The notes beneath the pieces are model-generated. The model ran no database searches. It saw nothing but the letters and a program-made list of their open reading frames with translations, and was not told the DNA's origin. A DNA stretch of 64,000 nucleotides from Eubacteriales Family XIII. Incertae Sedis bacterium (GTDB taxonomy: Bacteria; Bacillota; Clostridia; Peptostreptococcales; Anaerovoracaceae), in contig JAISKC010000028.1 of the NCBI GenBank assembly GCA_031261345.1, positions 1 through 64,000 of the forward strand, read 5' to 3'. How positions within the stretch are numbered: position 1 is the stretch's first letter; the number at the start of each line of letters is the position of its first letter. The translations under genes and the position numbers were made by a program. This document shows, piece after piece, positions 45,736 through 54,235 of the stretch.

Positions 45736-46766
45736 GTGATATTCAATATTATGAGACTACGGTTTGGACTACTACGCAGGGCGTCGAGCCTCTGAGCGCG
45801 ATTCTTTCTGGGTTTGGGATCACGGAGATAAGCGTTGAGGATACGCACGATGCGCAGCTCATCATGCAGGAGAAGGACAGGCTCTCATGGGACTATGTCT
45901 CGGAGGACTTGCTCCTTGAGGCGGCTGCGGGGAAGGACGGCGACCCACGCGCGGTCGTCAAATTTTATTCAGAAGACAGCGCCGATGGGGAAAAGCTATT
46001 AGCTGCTATTCGGGACGAGATAATCAAGCTCAGGGAAGATGTGAGTGCCGGTGTCTATGGGGGCGCCGCTGACTTTGGGCAGCTGAAGAGTCTAACGGTG
46101 CCGCTTTCCGATGACTGGAAGACCAAATACAAGGACTATTTCAAGACGTTTAATGCCTGTGACAATATTGTAATTCGGCCGCCGTGGGAAAAATATTCTC
46201 CGAATGATGGGGAAATTGTCGTGGTGATTGACCCTGGAATGGCTTTCGGGACGGGAACGCATGAGACGACGAGTATGTGTATCGAGGCCATACGGGATTC
46301 GATAGAGGAGAAGTCGGCTGTGTCTATACTCGACCTTGGGACGGGCTCCGGTATTTTGGCGATCGTTGCCGCGAAGCTTTCAGAGAAGCCTGTTGTTGCT
46401 GTGGAGATGGATGAGGACGCCTTGCGGTCGGCTGCTGAGAATATAGAGGCGAACGGCGTTTCGGAAGATGTTGAACTCATCGCCGGAGATGTAACAAAGG
46501 ACGAAGTCCTCAGCTGGCTCACCACAAACAGTGAGTCAGGGCAAGGCTATGACGTGGTCGCTGCAAATTTGACGAGCGGAATACTCCTATTGCTATTGCC
46601 ATATATGGAAAAACTGATACGAAACGGCGGGCTCTTGATTTTGTCGGGGATTCTCGCCGAAGAGGAGGAAAAAATGGTCAACGCCGTCTCTGCGGCAGGA
46701 CTTTCAGGCATTTCTGTCAAGCAAAAGGGGGAATGGCTGTGTATAACAGCCCTGAAAGATGCGTAA
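45732..46766 (+). CDS. prmA: Ribosomal protein L11 methyltransferase
   Basis: 344 residues, slightly longer than the usual 290-320. An N-terminal substrate-binding domain (starting YYETTVWTTTQGVEPLSAIL) is followed by the AdoMet-binding core with DPGMAFGTGTHETTSMC, typical of PrmA, and ILDLGTGSGILAIVAAKL (motif I), then VAANLTSGILLLLLP. It trimethylates lysines and the N-terminus of ribosomal protein L11 in the cytoplasm. It overlaps the FNT gene by 4 bases and the rsmE gene by 8; the prmA-rsmE pair is common in Firmicutes. Confidence 0.93.
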   Translation: MSDIQYYETTVWTTTQGVEPLSAILSGFGITEISVEDTHDAQLIMQEKDRLSWDYVSEDLLLEAAAGKDGDPRAVVKFYSEDSADGEKLLAAIRDEIIKLREDVSAGVYGGAADFGQLKSLTVPLSDDWKTKYKDYFKTFNACDNIVIRPPWEKYSPNDGEIVVVIDPGMAFGTGTHETTSMCIEAIRDSIEEKSAVSILDLGTGSGILAIVAAKLSEKPVVAVEMDEDALRSAAENIEANGVSEDVELIAGDVTKDEVLSWLTTNSESGQGYDVVAANLTSGILLLLLPYMEKLIRNGGLLILSGILAEEEEKMVNAVSAAGLSGISVKQKGEWLCITALKDA

Positions 46767-47523
46767 GTTCTTTGTCGATGCGGAATATATATCGGTTGAC
46801 GAAATACATATTTCGGTAAAGGAAGATGTGAATCATATTCTGAACGTGCTTCGAATGAAAATCGGGGACAAGCTCATCATTTCGGACAAGACCTCATGGG
46901 AATACGTGGCGGAGATTGCCAATGTCAATGACGGCGTGATTGATTTGGACATCATTTCAAAGTCTGAGTTTTCAAATGAGCCTGATATTGATGTTACGCT
47001 TTTTCAGGGGATTCCTAAGGGTAGCAAGATGGATGAGATCGTGCAAAAGTCCATCGAAATTGGGGTGAACGCCATCGTGCCTGTCATGACGAGAAGGTCT
47101 GTACCCGAGTATAAGGGGGCGGATGCCGACAAGAAAGTGATGCGGTGGAGAAAGATAGCCGCTGAGACGGTCAAACAGTGCAGAAGGGGGCTAATCCCTG
47201 ATGTTTCCAACGTGATAGGGGTGAGCGAGGCGGCTGCGAGAGTAGGGGATTTTGACATCTTCTTGCTTCTTTATGAGAGCGAGGAGGAATTTTCGCTAAA
47301 GCAGGCTCTGACTGCGTTTAGGCTTGAGTGGGAAGCGGAAAACGGACAGAGACTACCCAAAATGGCGATTTTCATCGGGCCTGAGGGTGGGATTGATGAT
47401 ACTGAGCTTGTCAAATTCGAAGCGGCCGGTGCTAAGGTTGTCACGGTCGGGAATACGATTCTTCGGACGGAAACGGCCGGACCCGCGGCTTTGGCTATGC
47501 TTTCTTATGAATTTTCGGTTTGA
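46759..47523 (+). CDS. rsmE: 16S rRNA m3U1498 methyltransferase
   Basis: 254 residues, standard length. An N-terminal PUA-like part (starting MRKFFVDAEYISVDEIHISV, with HILNVLRMKIGD) is followed by a SPOUT domain with the knot motifs FQGIPKGSKMDEIVQKSIEI, FIGPEGGIDDTEL and the closing GNTILRTETAGPAAL. It methylates U1498 of 16S rRNA using AdoMet. The start overlaps the end of prmA by 8 bases, so it is very likely co-transcribed and coupled. The gene is followed by a family A repeat that may work as a hairpin end for both convergent genes. Confidence 0.93.
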   Translation: MRKFFVDAEYISVDEIHISVKEDVNHILNVLRMKIGDKLIISDKTSWEYVAEIANVNDGVIDLDIISKSEFSNEPDIDVTLFQGIPKGSKMDEIVQKSIEIGVNAIVPVMTRRSVPEYKGADADKKVMRWRKIAAETVKQCRRGLIPDVSNVIGVSEAAARVGDFDIFLLLYESEEEFSLKQALTAFRLEWEAENGQRLPKMAIFIGPEGGIDDTELVKFEAAGAKVVTVGNTILRTETAGPAALAMLSYEFSV

Positions 47524-47537
47524 GGATTGTGGATTGT

Positions 47538-47565
47538 GGATTGCGGGTCAGGCCCGCAATGACAG
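47538..47565. repeat. Family A repeat forming the end of the phosphoesterase gene
   Basis: GGATTGCGGG, TCAGG, CCCGCAATGACAG lies between the convergent rsmE and phosphoesterase genes. Read on the minus strand it gives the codons for LSLRA and the stop codon TGA of the phosphoesterase. Confidence 0.8.
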
Positions 47566-49128
47566 GGGTTTTATTTTTGAGGCTTTGGCTTTGCCTTTTG
47601 GTGTGATTTTTACTGTGAAGTAGCTGAACTCGTCGGTTTTTTTATCCCTTATGAGAACAACTATCGTTACGTCTTGGCGAATCGGACCTATGCCCGTTCC
47701 GAACAACTCGTTTTGGCCGGTCTTCGTCTCTCCGTTTGCGTTGTTGGCCTCGATAAGCGTCGTTTCGCCCAAGGTGATTTCGGGAGCCACTTTGTGATTG
47801 TGCCCCGCAAGCTGAATTTGCGAAAGCCCTTTCTTTCGAGCGGATTTTGCCACGCTCGGCGCGTGCGTCATCAGGATATCAACGCGTTTGTCATTCTTTT
47901 CTTCATATGAGCTCAACTCCTTTTCTATGAGTTTGCTCTGGGATTTTATCCTGTCCGTGCGGGAATCCGTATGTATAGAGCTGGCAAGGGCAGTGTGTAG
48001 CGGATCCCCATAACCTGCAATTACTAGACCGCTCTCAGTTACTAATATCCCGTCAAGAACCGTGGCGCCCGCCTTCTTCATCTGGTTGTCCGTCGTCTTC
48101 GTGTCGTGATTGCCGCAGACATAATAGATATGCTTCACGCCGTACTTTTGCAAAGTGGACACATACTGATGAACGTAATTCCCCTCGATGGAGCTGCCGG
48201 TCTTCGTAACGTCGCCGGTGTCCAGAACGGTGGTGGCCTTGGTTGCCTTGGCAATCGCGCCGATAACGGGGTACATGTACAGATTGTCGTGAATGTCCGA
48301 GACGTGAATCAGGAATTCCTCCGAGGAATTTTGCCTGTATTTTTTGTCCGCGAGTGCTTTAGAAACGGCTTTTCGTGCTTTGTCCGAAAACTCCCAACCG
48401 CGGCTATTCGTGTCATTGACTACATTGTTTATAAGTTTGGCGGGCTTGCTGATTGCACCTTCAAATGTGAGGGAGCCAAGCGATGTATCGATGAGAAATT
48501 CTGGCGTTTGGGCGGCCATTGCGTCTTCATCAGGCCTCTCTATTGCGATAAGGCCGGCGGTCATGCCGGAAAAAACGAGACAGAGCATGAGCGTGAAGGC
48601 GATTGCCAACTTTGCTCGCCTCTTTGTCCACGTGATCCATCTGAATCCGATGAGAAGAATGAAGACGAGTAGCAGCCCCGAAATCCCATATATGGCAAAA
48701 CGGAGGACGATGTTTTCTATGAGCTTCTGAGTAATTCGGTCGGATTCTTCAGTGAAATAGTTCGTGATTTCACCGATTTTGCCGTCGGTCAGAGCCGATA
48801 AATCGCCATTGATAAAACTGTCGAAGGTGGAGTCCGGATTGACCCCTGTAACGGTGATGGTCACGCCTATTGGACCTGATACCGTGTTTTTCAAGTTGAG
48901 ATCTATGTCTCCTGCGGCGCCAAAGTCAATGAGTATTTGGCCGTCGGTGTTCGGCCGGATGTCTAAGGGGATATTTGCAATCGAGTCTTGAACATGGGCT
49001 GTTTTGAGTGAGCCCATGGCAGAGAGGAAAAGAACGAGGGCGCAGAGAAGAAAAGTGATTGCCGCCGTAACCACTCTGCGCCTTGTTGAAATATTTTGTT
49101 TCTTGGATTTTCCCATGCTCGTTTTCAT
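47548..49128 (-). CDS. Membrane-anchored calcineurin-like metallophosphoesterase
   Basis: 526 residues if ATG 49128 (after GTGGGAG) is the start; ATG 49116 is also possible. There are three hydrophobic segments: an N-terminal one (about 22-44), and a pair around FAIYGISGLLLVFILLIGF and AFTLMLCLVFSGMTAGLIA. The C-terminal domain carries all metallophosphoesterase motifs: HVSDIHDN, DTGDVT, CGNHDT, MTHAP and AGHNHK, which bind two metals. It should face the outside of the membrane. The substrate could be a nucleotide or phosphate ester and is not shown. Two ATTATA (TATAAT on its strand) boxes lie just upstream. Its last five residues (LSLRA) and stop codon come from a family A repeat. Confidence 0.82.
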   Translation of the reverse strand: MKTSMGKSKKQNISTRRRVVTAAITFLLCALVLFLSAMGSLKTAHVQDSIANIPLDIRPNTDGQILIDFGAAGDIDLNLKNTVSGPIGVTITVTGVNPDSTFDSFINGDLSALTDGKIGEITNYFTEESDRITQKLIENIVLRFAIYGISGLLLVFILLIGFRWITWTKRRAKLAIAFTLMLCLVFSGMTAGLIAIERPDEDAMAAQTPEFLIDTSLGSLTFEGAISKPAKLINNVVNDTNSRGWEFSDKARKAVSKALADKKYRQNSSEEFLIHVSDIHDNLYMYPVIGAIAKATKATTVLDTGDVTKTGSSIEGNYVHQYVSTLQKYGVKHIYYVCGNHDTKTTDNQMKKAGATVLDGILVTESGLVIAGYGDPLHTALASSIHTDSRTDRIKSQSKLIEKELSSYEEKNDKRVDILMTHAPSVAKSARKKGLSQIQLAGHNHKVAPEITLGETTLIEANNANGETKTGQNELFGTGIGPIRQDVTIVVLIRDKKTDEFSYFTVKITPKGKAKASKIKPLSLRA

Positions 49129-49210
49129 ACTCCCACAGGAAATTATAGCATTATACAAACGTCATTGTGAGAAATTTTGAAAATATTTTGGAAAAAATTT
49201 CAAAATAGGG

Positions 49211-49239
49211 TTGACAATGGTTGGAAGCGGGTGTATATT
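49211..49239 (+). promoter_or_regulatory. Strong sigma-A-type promoter of the tad operon
   Basis: TTGACA (49211-49216) and TATATT (49234-49239) with 17 bp between. Transcription would start near 49246, some 47 bases before tadZ. It points away from the phosphoesterase gene. Confidence 0.7.
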
Positions 49240-49292
49240 TTGGTAATAAATAGTAATAATGTATGTATGTGTATGCTGAATGGAGGCAAATG

Positions 49293-50369
49293 ATGAGAAG
49301 AACAGAAGTGAACTTGTATACGGACGATAAGGAATACGCGGAGGCTTTGGCGGAGGCGGCCGTGCAATTCGGAAGAAAGTGTAATATCAATATTCTTGAT
49401 GTCGGAGATTTTCTTGAAGTCATGCTGAATGAGGAAAAGTGTGATAAGGAAGATGAAGAGCTTTTGGACGATATTTTGGGGGACGACTATAGAGAAATGG
49501 TGTCGAAATACGCCGGAGCCGGTGAGATTTTCTCGGCGGTGCGCTCCGCACATCTACAGAGCTTGTTCGGGGCAAAAGTTGAAGATACTTGTTTTGAGTC
49601 AAAGAGGAAACCTGAGGATGTCTACTGGTATGATCGCTCGTCCGAAGGAATTGACAAAAGTGGATGCGAAATCATTTCGGTGATGGCACCTAAGGGCGGT
49701 ATGGGAACCAGCACGTTTGCACTGAATCTCTCAAGGGAGTTGTCGCGTTACAGGGACAAGAAAGTGGCTATATTGAGCTTCGATGTCTTCGAGCCAAATT
49801 TCCGAAACAGGGACATGGCGGTTGATTTCTTGGAAAACTATGGGGGAGGAATTGACTCTGAGCAATTTCTTTACAGGCATCTTTATGCAAATGGAATGGA
49901 TGCTGACAGCAACGATGGTCTATATTCTATTCTCATGAAAGAGGCACTTCGCGAGGACGAATACGGGGTTCTGTCGTTCGAACCTTCAGCCTATCTGAAT
50001 CCGATCAATGGCATCAATGAACTGGACTTGCTCTTGGTAGTCCATGACATTATTTCCATAATGGGGCTCGACTACATCGTGCTGGATTTCGGCGTGAATG
50101 TCAGTTTGGCAAGTGCCTTTTCTTTAATTGAGTCGATGAAGATTGTAAAGATGGGTAATGGTAAGAATGTTCGTTTTGAGAACACTATTCGTGCATTGCT
50201 TGATTTTGACGATGAAATCTTCTCATTTCCGTGTACCGAAAAATATGACAGTTTGACCTTGACGGGAACATACGGCCTCAGGGTGAAAGAAATTTGCGAT
50301 CGGTTATTGGGCTGGGAATTTGACGATGAATCGCTTCACTTCCGCGCGGAAGAAGAGTGTTATGGATAA
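49293..50369 (+). CDS. tadZ: TadZ/CpaE-like pilus localisation ATPase
   Basis: ATG 49293 is 6 bases after GGAGG; ATG 49290 directly before it is also possible. 358 residues. The first 125 form a degenerate receiver-like part (VNLYTDDKEYAEALAEAA), the rest a MinD/ParA-type ATPase with the deviant Walker A SVMAPKGGMGTSTFALNLS, in which the usual second lysine is Thr, as in many CpaE/TadZ proteins. LDYIVLDFGV gives Walker B. These proteins place the Tad secretion machine at a cell site. It heads the pilus operon, and its last 8 bases overlap tadA. Confidence 0.85.
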   Translation: MRRTEVNLYTDDKEYAEALAEAAVQFGRKCNINILDVGDFLEVMLNEEKCDKEDEELLDDILGDDYREMVSKYAGAGEIFSAVRSAHLQSLFGAKVEDTCFESKRKPEDVYWYDRSSEGIDKSGCEIISVMAPKGGMGTSTFALNLSRELSRYRDKKVAILSFDVFEPNFRNRDMAVDFLENYGGGIDSEQFLYRHLYANGMDADSNDGLYSILMKEALREDEYGVLSFEPSAYLNPINGINELDLLLVVHDIISIMGLDYIVLDFGVNVSLASAFSLIESMKIVKMGNGKNVRFENTIRALLDFDDEIFSFPCTEKYDSLTLTGTYGLRVKEICDRLLGWEFDDESLHFRAEEECYG

Positions 50370-51582
50370 GAGGCTCACGGAGTTCACCTCAAAAATCACT
50401 GCGGAAATTCGGCGGTATATTCGGGACTCTGCTTCTGACCTCACCGACGAAGAAGTGCAGATAGAGATTGAGCGAATGATACTGAGCGATGAATCCGCTG
50501 CAGGGTTTGATGTGGCGGAGAAGGCTTCGATTGGCGAGTTGGTTTTTCTCAGGACACGGCGGGAGCTCAGTATCCTAGACAAGCTGCTGGCCGACGAAGA
50601 CATTTCGGAAGTAATGGTGAATGGGCCGGACGATATATTTGTGGAGCGCAGAGGAAGGCTTGAACGGGCCTCGCTCGTCTTTGAGAATACCGAGGAACTT
50701 GAGAACGTAATCAGGAAGATTGCCGCCAAGGTTCACCGTGAGGTGAATGAGCTTTCTCCGATACTCGATGCGAGGCTCGCTGATGGGTCGAGGGTCAACG
50801 CCGTTTACAAGAATATCGCTTTGGGTGGGCCCAGTCTCACCATACGGCGGTTTCCAAAATCGAGAATTACTATGGATGATTTGCTGAAATTCGGAACTAT
50901 TACTGAGGAGGCTTCGGTGTTTTTGCTCAAGCTCGTGCAGTCTGGTTACAACATTTTCATCAGCGGCGGAACTAGCTCGGGGAAGACGACTTTTCTGAAC
51001 GTGCTGTCGAACTACATTCCTAAGAACGAAAGAATCGTCACTATTGAGGACTCGGCGGAACTCCAGATAACGGGCGTGAGTAATATCGTCAGGCTTGAGT
51101 GCAGAAATGGCTCGCAGGGCGGCGGTCAGGGGACTACCGGCGAGGTGAATATGAAGCAACTCATCAAGGCCAGCCTACGTATGAGGCCGAACAGGATCAT
51201 CGTCGGCGAGGTTCGCGGCGAGGAAGTTTTGGACATGATACAGGCGATGAACACGGGGCATGATGGGTCGCTTTCCACGGGGCACGGCAACTCTACGGAG
51301 GGTATGCTCTACAGGCTTGAGGCTATGTTTTTGCAGGCTGCGGATTTTCCGCTCGATGCTATCAGACGGCAGATAGCGGAGGGGATAGACATCATGGTTC
51401 ACCTCGGCAGGACGGCCGATGGCAGCCGCAGAGTGCTTGAGATTTCTGAGGTTTTGGGGATTTTGGACGGGCAGGTTGCTTTGAATCGTCTGTTTGCATT
51501 TAGCGGCACCGAGGGGCTTGTGCGGACTGAAAACGAACTTAGAGATACGGAACGGCTTGTTATGAGGGGGTTAGTGGCGTGA
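50362..51582 (+). CDS. tadA: TadA/CpaF-type pilus assembly ATPase
   Basis: ATG 50362 overlaps the tadZ stop, which fits coupled translation; longer frames run into tadZ. 406 residues. The N-terminal part with 'LLADEDISEVMVNGPDDIFVE' is the CpaF hallmark. The ATPase core has Walker A in ISGGTSSGKTTFLNVLS, the Asp box VTIEDSAELQI, Walker B RIIVGEVRGEE and the His box GHDGSLSTGHGNS. As the secretion ATPase of the type IV pilus-like Tad system it would power pilin assembly with TadB and TadC in the inner membrane. It overlaps tadB by 4 bases. Confidence 0.93.
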   Translation: MDKRLTEFTSKITAEIRRYIRDSASDLTDEEVQIEIERMILSDESAAGFDVAEKASIGELVFLRTRRELSILDKLLADEDISEVMVNGPDDIFVERRGRLERASLVFENTEELENVIRKIAAKVHREVNELSPILDARLADGSRVNAVYKNIALGGPSLTIRRFPKSRITMDDLLKFGTITEEASVFLLKLVQSGYNIFISGGTSSGKTTFLNVLSNYIPKNERIVTIEDSAELQITGVSNIVRLECRNGSQGGGQGTTGEVNMKQLIKASLRMRPNRIIVGEVRGEEVLDMIQAMNTGHDGSLSTGHGNSTEGMLYRLEAMFLQAADFPLDAIRRQIAEGIDIMVHLGRTADGSRRVLEISEVLGILDGQVALNRLFAFSGTEGLVRTENELRDTERLVMRGLVA

Positions 51583-52319
51583 ATTATTCGGAAATTACTC
51601 TTTTGGGTAGGGAGCGTGGGAAGTATTATGCTATTGCGGCTATTGGCTTGGCGGTAATAGGGTGGGCTTTTTATGGCAGTCTCATTGCGGCGGCTGCCCT
51701 CGTGCTGTTGGCCATTCCGGGCGAGAAGTATTACAAGAAGACGCTTGTGCGGAAACGCAAGGCGCGGCTCAACAGTCAGTTCAAGGATCTCCTCATATCG
51801 CTGTCCGCTTCATTTCAGGCGGGTCGGCAGATGAGGGAATCGCTTGCGGAAGCGGAAGTAAATCTCAAGCTCATTTACGGTGATGATGAGCCGATAATGC
51901 TCGAGCTTCGGGATATTCTCAGGCGAATGGGCTCGGGAGGCGAAAGTGAGAAGGACGTACTTTATGACTTTTCTATTCGCTCGGAGAACGAGGACATCAT
52001 GAGTTTCTTTGATATTTATTTCGCCTGTCTTTCGACGGGCGGCAATATGAGCAAGGTCATTTCGAGTTCGGTGAATGTGCTTCAGGACAAAATGTATATT
52101 GCAAAGGAGATTGAGACTATGGTGGCTCAGAAGAAATATGAGTCGAAACTTTTGGTGCTTCTGCCGGTGGCTATCGTCATGCTTCTCAAGCTGATGTCGC
52201 CGGGGTATCTGGCTCCGCTCTATGGAAATTTTGTTGGTGTTGTCATCATGAGTGTTTCGATTTTGACTTTGGCGGTTTCTGTTTTGTGGAGCGATAAGAT
52301 CACTCAGATTGAGGTTTGA
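51579..52319 (+). CDS. tadB: TadB-like inner-membrane pilus assembly protein
   Basis: 246 residues from GTG 51579, overlapping the tadA stop. Two N-terminal hydrophobic segments are followed by a cytoplasmic T2SSF domain (KARLNSQFKDLLISLSASFQ, then FDIYFACLSTGGNMSKVI) and two C-terminal membrane helices (LLVLLPVAIVMLLKL and VVIMSVSILTLAVSVLW). TadB with TadC forms the membrane platform on which TadA acts. The size is normal for the Firmicute form. It overlaps the next gene's TTG by 4 bases, although ATG 52322 is the better start there. Confidence 0.85.
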   Translation: MNYSEITLLGRERGKYYAIAAIGLAVIGWAFYGSLIAAAALVLLAIPGEKYYKKTLVRKRKARLNSQFKDLLISLSASFQAGRQMRESLAEAEVNLKLIYGDDEPIMLELRDILRRMGSGGESEKDVLYDFSIRSENEDIMSFFDIYFACLSTGGNMSKVISSSVNVLQDKMYIAKEIETMVAQKKYESKLLVLLPVAIVMLLKLMSPGYLAPLYGNFVGVVIMSVSILTLAVSVLWSDKITQIEV

Positions 52320-52321
52320 TT

Positions 52322-53800
52322 ATGGGAAATGTATGGCATGGATTTACTGGTGCGTGCAGGGGCACGCCCAGCACAGGTCGGCTCGGAGGCCGCAATGACA
52401 GTGATAGTAGAGGCCGGAATGATAGTGATAAAAATGGATGGGTTGGTCTTATTGTTGATGGGTTGACGAGGCTCTTTCCTGATAAGTTGACTGGCGATAC
52501 GGTGAAGATGCGTAGTGATTTGGTCGGATTTTTCGGACCTATGCAAGACGTTGAGGAAATTGCAGAAAACACGCAAAAACGCAATGCACGGCTATTACTT
52601 ATCATTACTTCGTTGGTCTTGTTGGTGGTCTGCATTTGGGTTGCTCAGGCGATTTTCGGCACGGAAACAAAGGGAACGCCGGAGCTCAAACGGAGCGAAA
52701 TCGGCGGGGATACGAAGGCATTTACTGCACTGGCGGAGTTGAAATACGGGGAGGCAAGTCTAAAGGAAGAAGTTACTATACACCTTCAGCCATTGCTTCT
52801 GAGCAAGGCGGAAAACACGGCCATAATCGCCGCTGTTGCAAAGCGGCTACCCTCCGCAATTTTGGGCGAGAACCGCAGCATTGCAAGCGTCAACAGCAAT
52901 TTGAAGCTGCTCAGGGTGGACGAGAAGACGGGGGCGGATGTCAGTTGGTCATCGTCGAACGAGGCCGTGATAAGCGATGAGGGTGTGGTGAATATGATCG
53001 AGGCGGGGGCGGGCACAGATGTGGCGCTTAATGCACACATACGGCTCGGCGAGGAATCGCAAAATGTCGTCATCGCGGTCTCTACGGGTTCGCCGCTTTC
53101 GGAATACGACTGGGCAGGAGACCTCGATGCTAGCCTCACAAATGTCGTGAGGGGTGTCGAGTCGTCGGTGGGTGAAAGCTCGCCTGTGCTTCCTTCGAAA
53201 ACGGGTAGTGGGGTGAAAATCAAGTGGTCTATGCCCGACGAAGCTAAGGGGCATCTGCCGGAGATTTTGGTGCTTCTGGGTATCGGTTTTGCTGTTTTTC
53301 GGATGCGTTATCGGTCTATTGAGAAACTTACTTCGAAGATGCGTGGGTCTATGGCTCGGGATTTTCCGGATTTCATCGGGAAGCTTACTTTGCTTCTTGG
53401 GGCGGGGATGGTTTTGACCGCTGCTATTGAGAAGATTGTCGCTGATTATTTGAGTCGAAATCGGGCTGTGCGGAAGCGGGAGTTTTATGAGCAGTTGGTC
53501 CGTATGACGGAGCGGATGGCGGCGGGGAATGTGTCGCTTGTGCGGGAGTTTTCGGATATTGCTGTTCGCAGTGAGCTTCGGGAGCTTATGCGGTTTGCTA
53601 CTGTGCTTTCGGACAATATTGATAAGGGGAGCTTGCTTATTGAGAAGCTCAATATGGAGGGGGAGACTCTTTGGAATGACCGGAAGAAGTTGGCGCAGCA
53701 GGAGGGGGCTATTGCGGAGACTAAGCTTACGTTTCCTATGTGTCTTCAGCTTTTGGTGGTGATTTTGATTACTATTATGCCTGCTTTTTTGGAGATGTAG
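52322..53800 (+). CDS. tadC: TadC-like platform protein with repeat-derived N-terminus and extra Ig-like loop
   Basis: 492 residues, far above the 280-330 of usual TadC. Residues 7-45 are read from palindromic repeats (family B gives GFTGACRGTPSTG, family A-like units give GGRNDSDSRGRNDSD). A first membrane helix (LLLIITSLVLLVVCIWVAQ) is followed by about 200 residues with an Ig-like stretch (SWSSSNEAVISDEGVVNMIE), likely outside the membrane. A second helix (LPEILVLLGIGFAVF) leads to the T2SSF domain (DFPDFIGKLTLLLGAGMVLT, KREFYEQLVRMTERM) and a final helix. The position after tadB and the T2SSF pattern support TadC. The insertions are unusual. Confidence 0.78.
   Translation: MGNVWHGFTGACRGTPSTGRLGGRNDSDSRGRNDSDKNGWVGLIVDGLTRLFPDKLTGDTVKMRSDLVGFFGPMQDVEEIAENTQKRNARLLLIITSLVLLVVCIWVAQAIFGTETKGTPELKRSEIGGDTKAFTALAELKYGEASLKEEVTIHLQPLLLSKAENTAIIAAVAKRLPSAILGENRSIASVNSNLKLLRVDEKTGADVSWSSSNEAVISDEGVVNMIEAGAGTDVALNAHIRLGEESQNVVIAVSTGSPLSEYDWAGDLDASLTNVVRGVESSVGESSPVLPSKTGSGVKIKWSMPDEAKGHLPEILVLLGIGFAVFRMRYRSIEKLTSKMRGSMARDFPDFIGKLTLLLGAGMVLTAAIEKIVADYLSRNRAVRKREFYEQLVRMTERMAAGNVSLVREFSDIAVRSELRELMRFATVLSDNIDKGSLLIEKLNMEGETLWNDRKKLAQQEGAIAETKLTFPMCLQLLVVILITIMPAFLEM
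52340..52401 (+). repeat. Family B plus partial family A repeat in frame in tadC
   Basis: Family B is 52340-52378 with GCGTGC/GCACGC arms. The same stem is GAGTGC/GCACTC at 1828 and 1937, a compensated pair change. It is followed by CGGCTCGGAGGCCGCAATGAC (52379-52401) and degenerate GGCCGGAATGATAG tails. All are open in the tadC frame. Confidence 0.85.
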
Positions 53801-53889
53801 TTGTGGCATTGCTTTGCTTTGATACGGCTGCCTGTGGGCAACATAGGCCCCAACAACAAATGGGAATTTTGACATTCTTGCTTCGCTGT

Positions 53890-54091
53890 GATGTTGCCAG
53901 CTAGCACGCACATTATGAGCCCCAACAACGATGTGGAATTTACTTTAAATCGTTACAGCTACGATTTACGAATTTTGGCAAACTCGCTTCGCTCAGACAG
54001 TGCCAAAATTTCGCGAAAATCGTATCTGCACGATTTGTAAATTCATACATCGTCAAGGTTGCTCATAATGTGCGCACTAGCCGGCAACATC
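53890..54091. repeat. About 200-bp fold-back (inverted repeat) element
   Basis: The left arm begins GATGTTGCCAGCTAGCACGC and continues ACATTATGAGC, AACGATGT, AATTTAC and AATTTTGGCA. The right arm holds the complements in reverse order: TGCCAAAATT, GTAAATT, ACATCGT, GCTCATAATGTGCGCACTAG and GGCAACATC. The centre is about CTCGCTTCGCTCAGACAG. Arms are roughly 90 bases with few mismatches, so a very long hairpin can form in DNA or RNA. Confidence 0.8.
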
Positions 54092-54220
54092 ACGGGGTTA
54101 GTGGTTACAAATTCATTTGCTTTAAGTGCTTTAGTTGGCACTGGATTGGTTTTTGGTTTTGCATTGCTCGGCTGTCCATTCTGGACATGCCTGATTGTAG
54201 CTTTGATATCGTTGTTTTAG
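54068..54220 (+). CDS. Candidate 50-residue hydrophobic small protein next to the pilin gene
   Basis: ATG 54068 lies in the right arm of the fold-back, with AAGG 9 nt upstream. The peptide starts MCALAGNITGLVVTNSFALS and continues through a Gly/Leu/Val-rich stretch to GCPFWTCLIVALISLF; it could form one or two membrane helices and has three cysteines. It stops 15 bases ahead of the Flp-like gene, just before that gene's AAAAGGAG site. I do not recognise it. It may be a real small Tad component or a chance frame. Confidence 0.4.
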   Translation: MCALAGNITGLVVTNSFALSALVGTGLVFGFALLGCPFWTCLIVALISLF

Positions 54221-54235
54221 AAAAGGAGAAAGATT

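Larger units (their letters stand above)
53801..54235. other. Intergenic region inside the tad locus with a fold-back element and small ORF
   Basis: 435 bases between tadC and the Flp-like gene. It contains the 53890-54091 fold-back. Upstream of it lies a degenerate half-copy of its left arm (GGGCAACATAGGCCCCAACAAC, about 53837-53858), and the 50-codon ORF 54068-54220 follows it. Such a long gap is odd in a locus whose other genes overlap. Confidence 0.6.
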
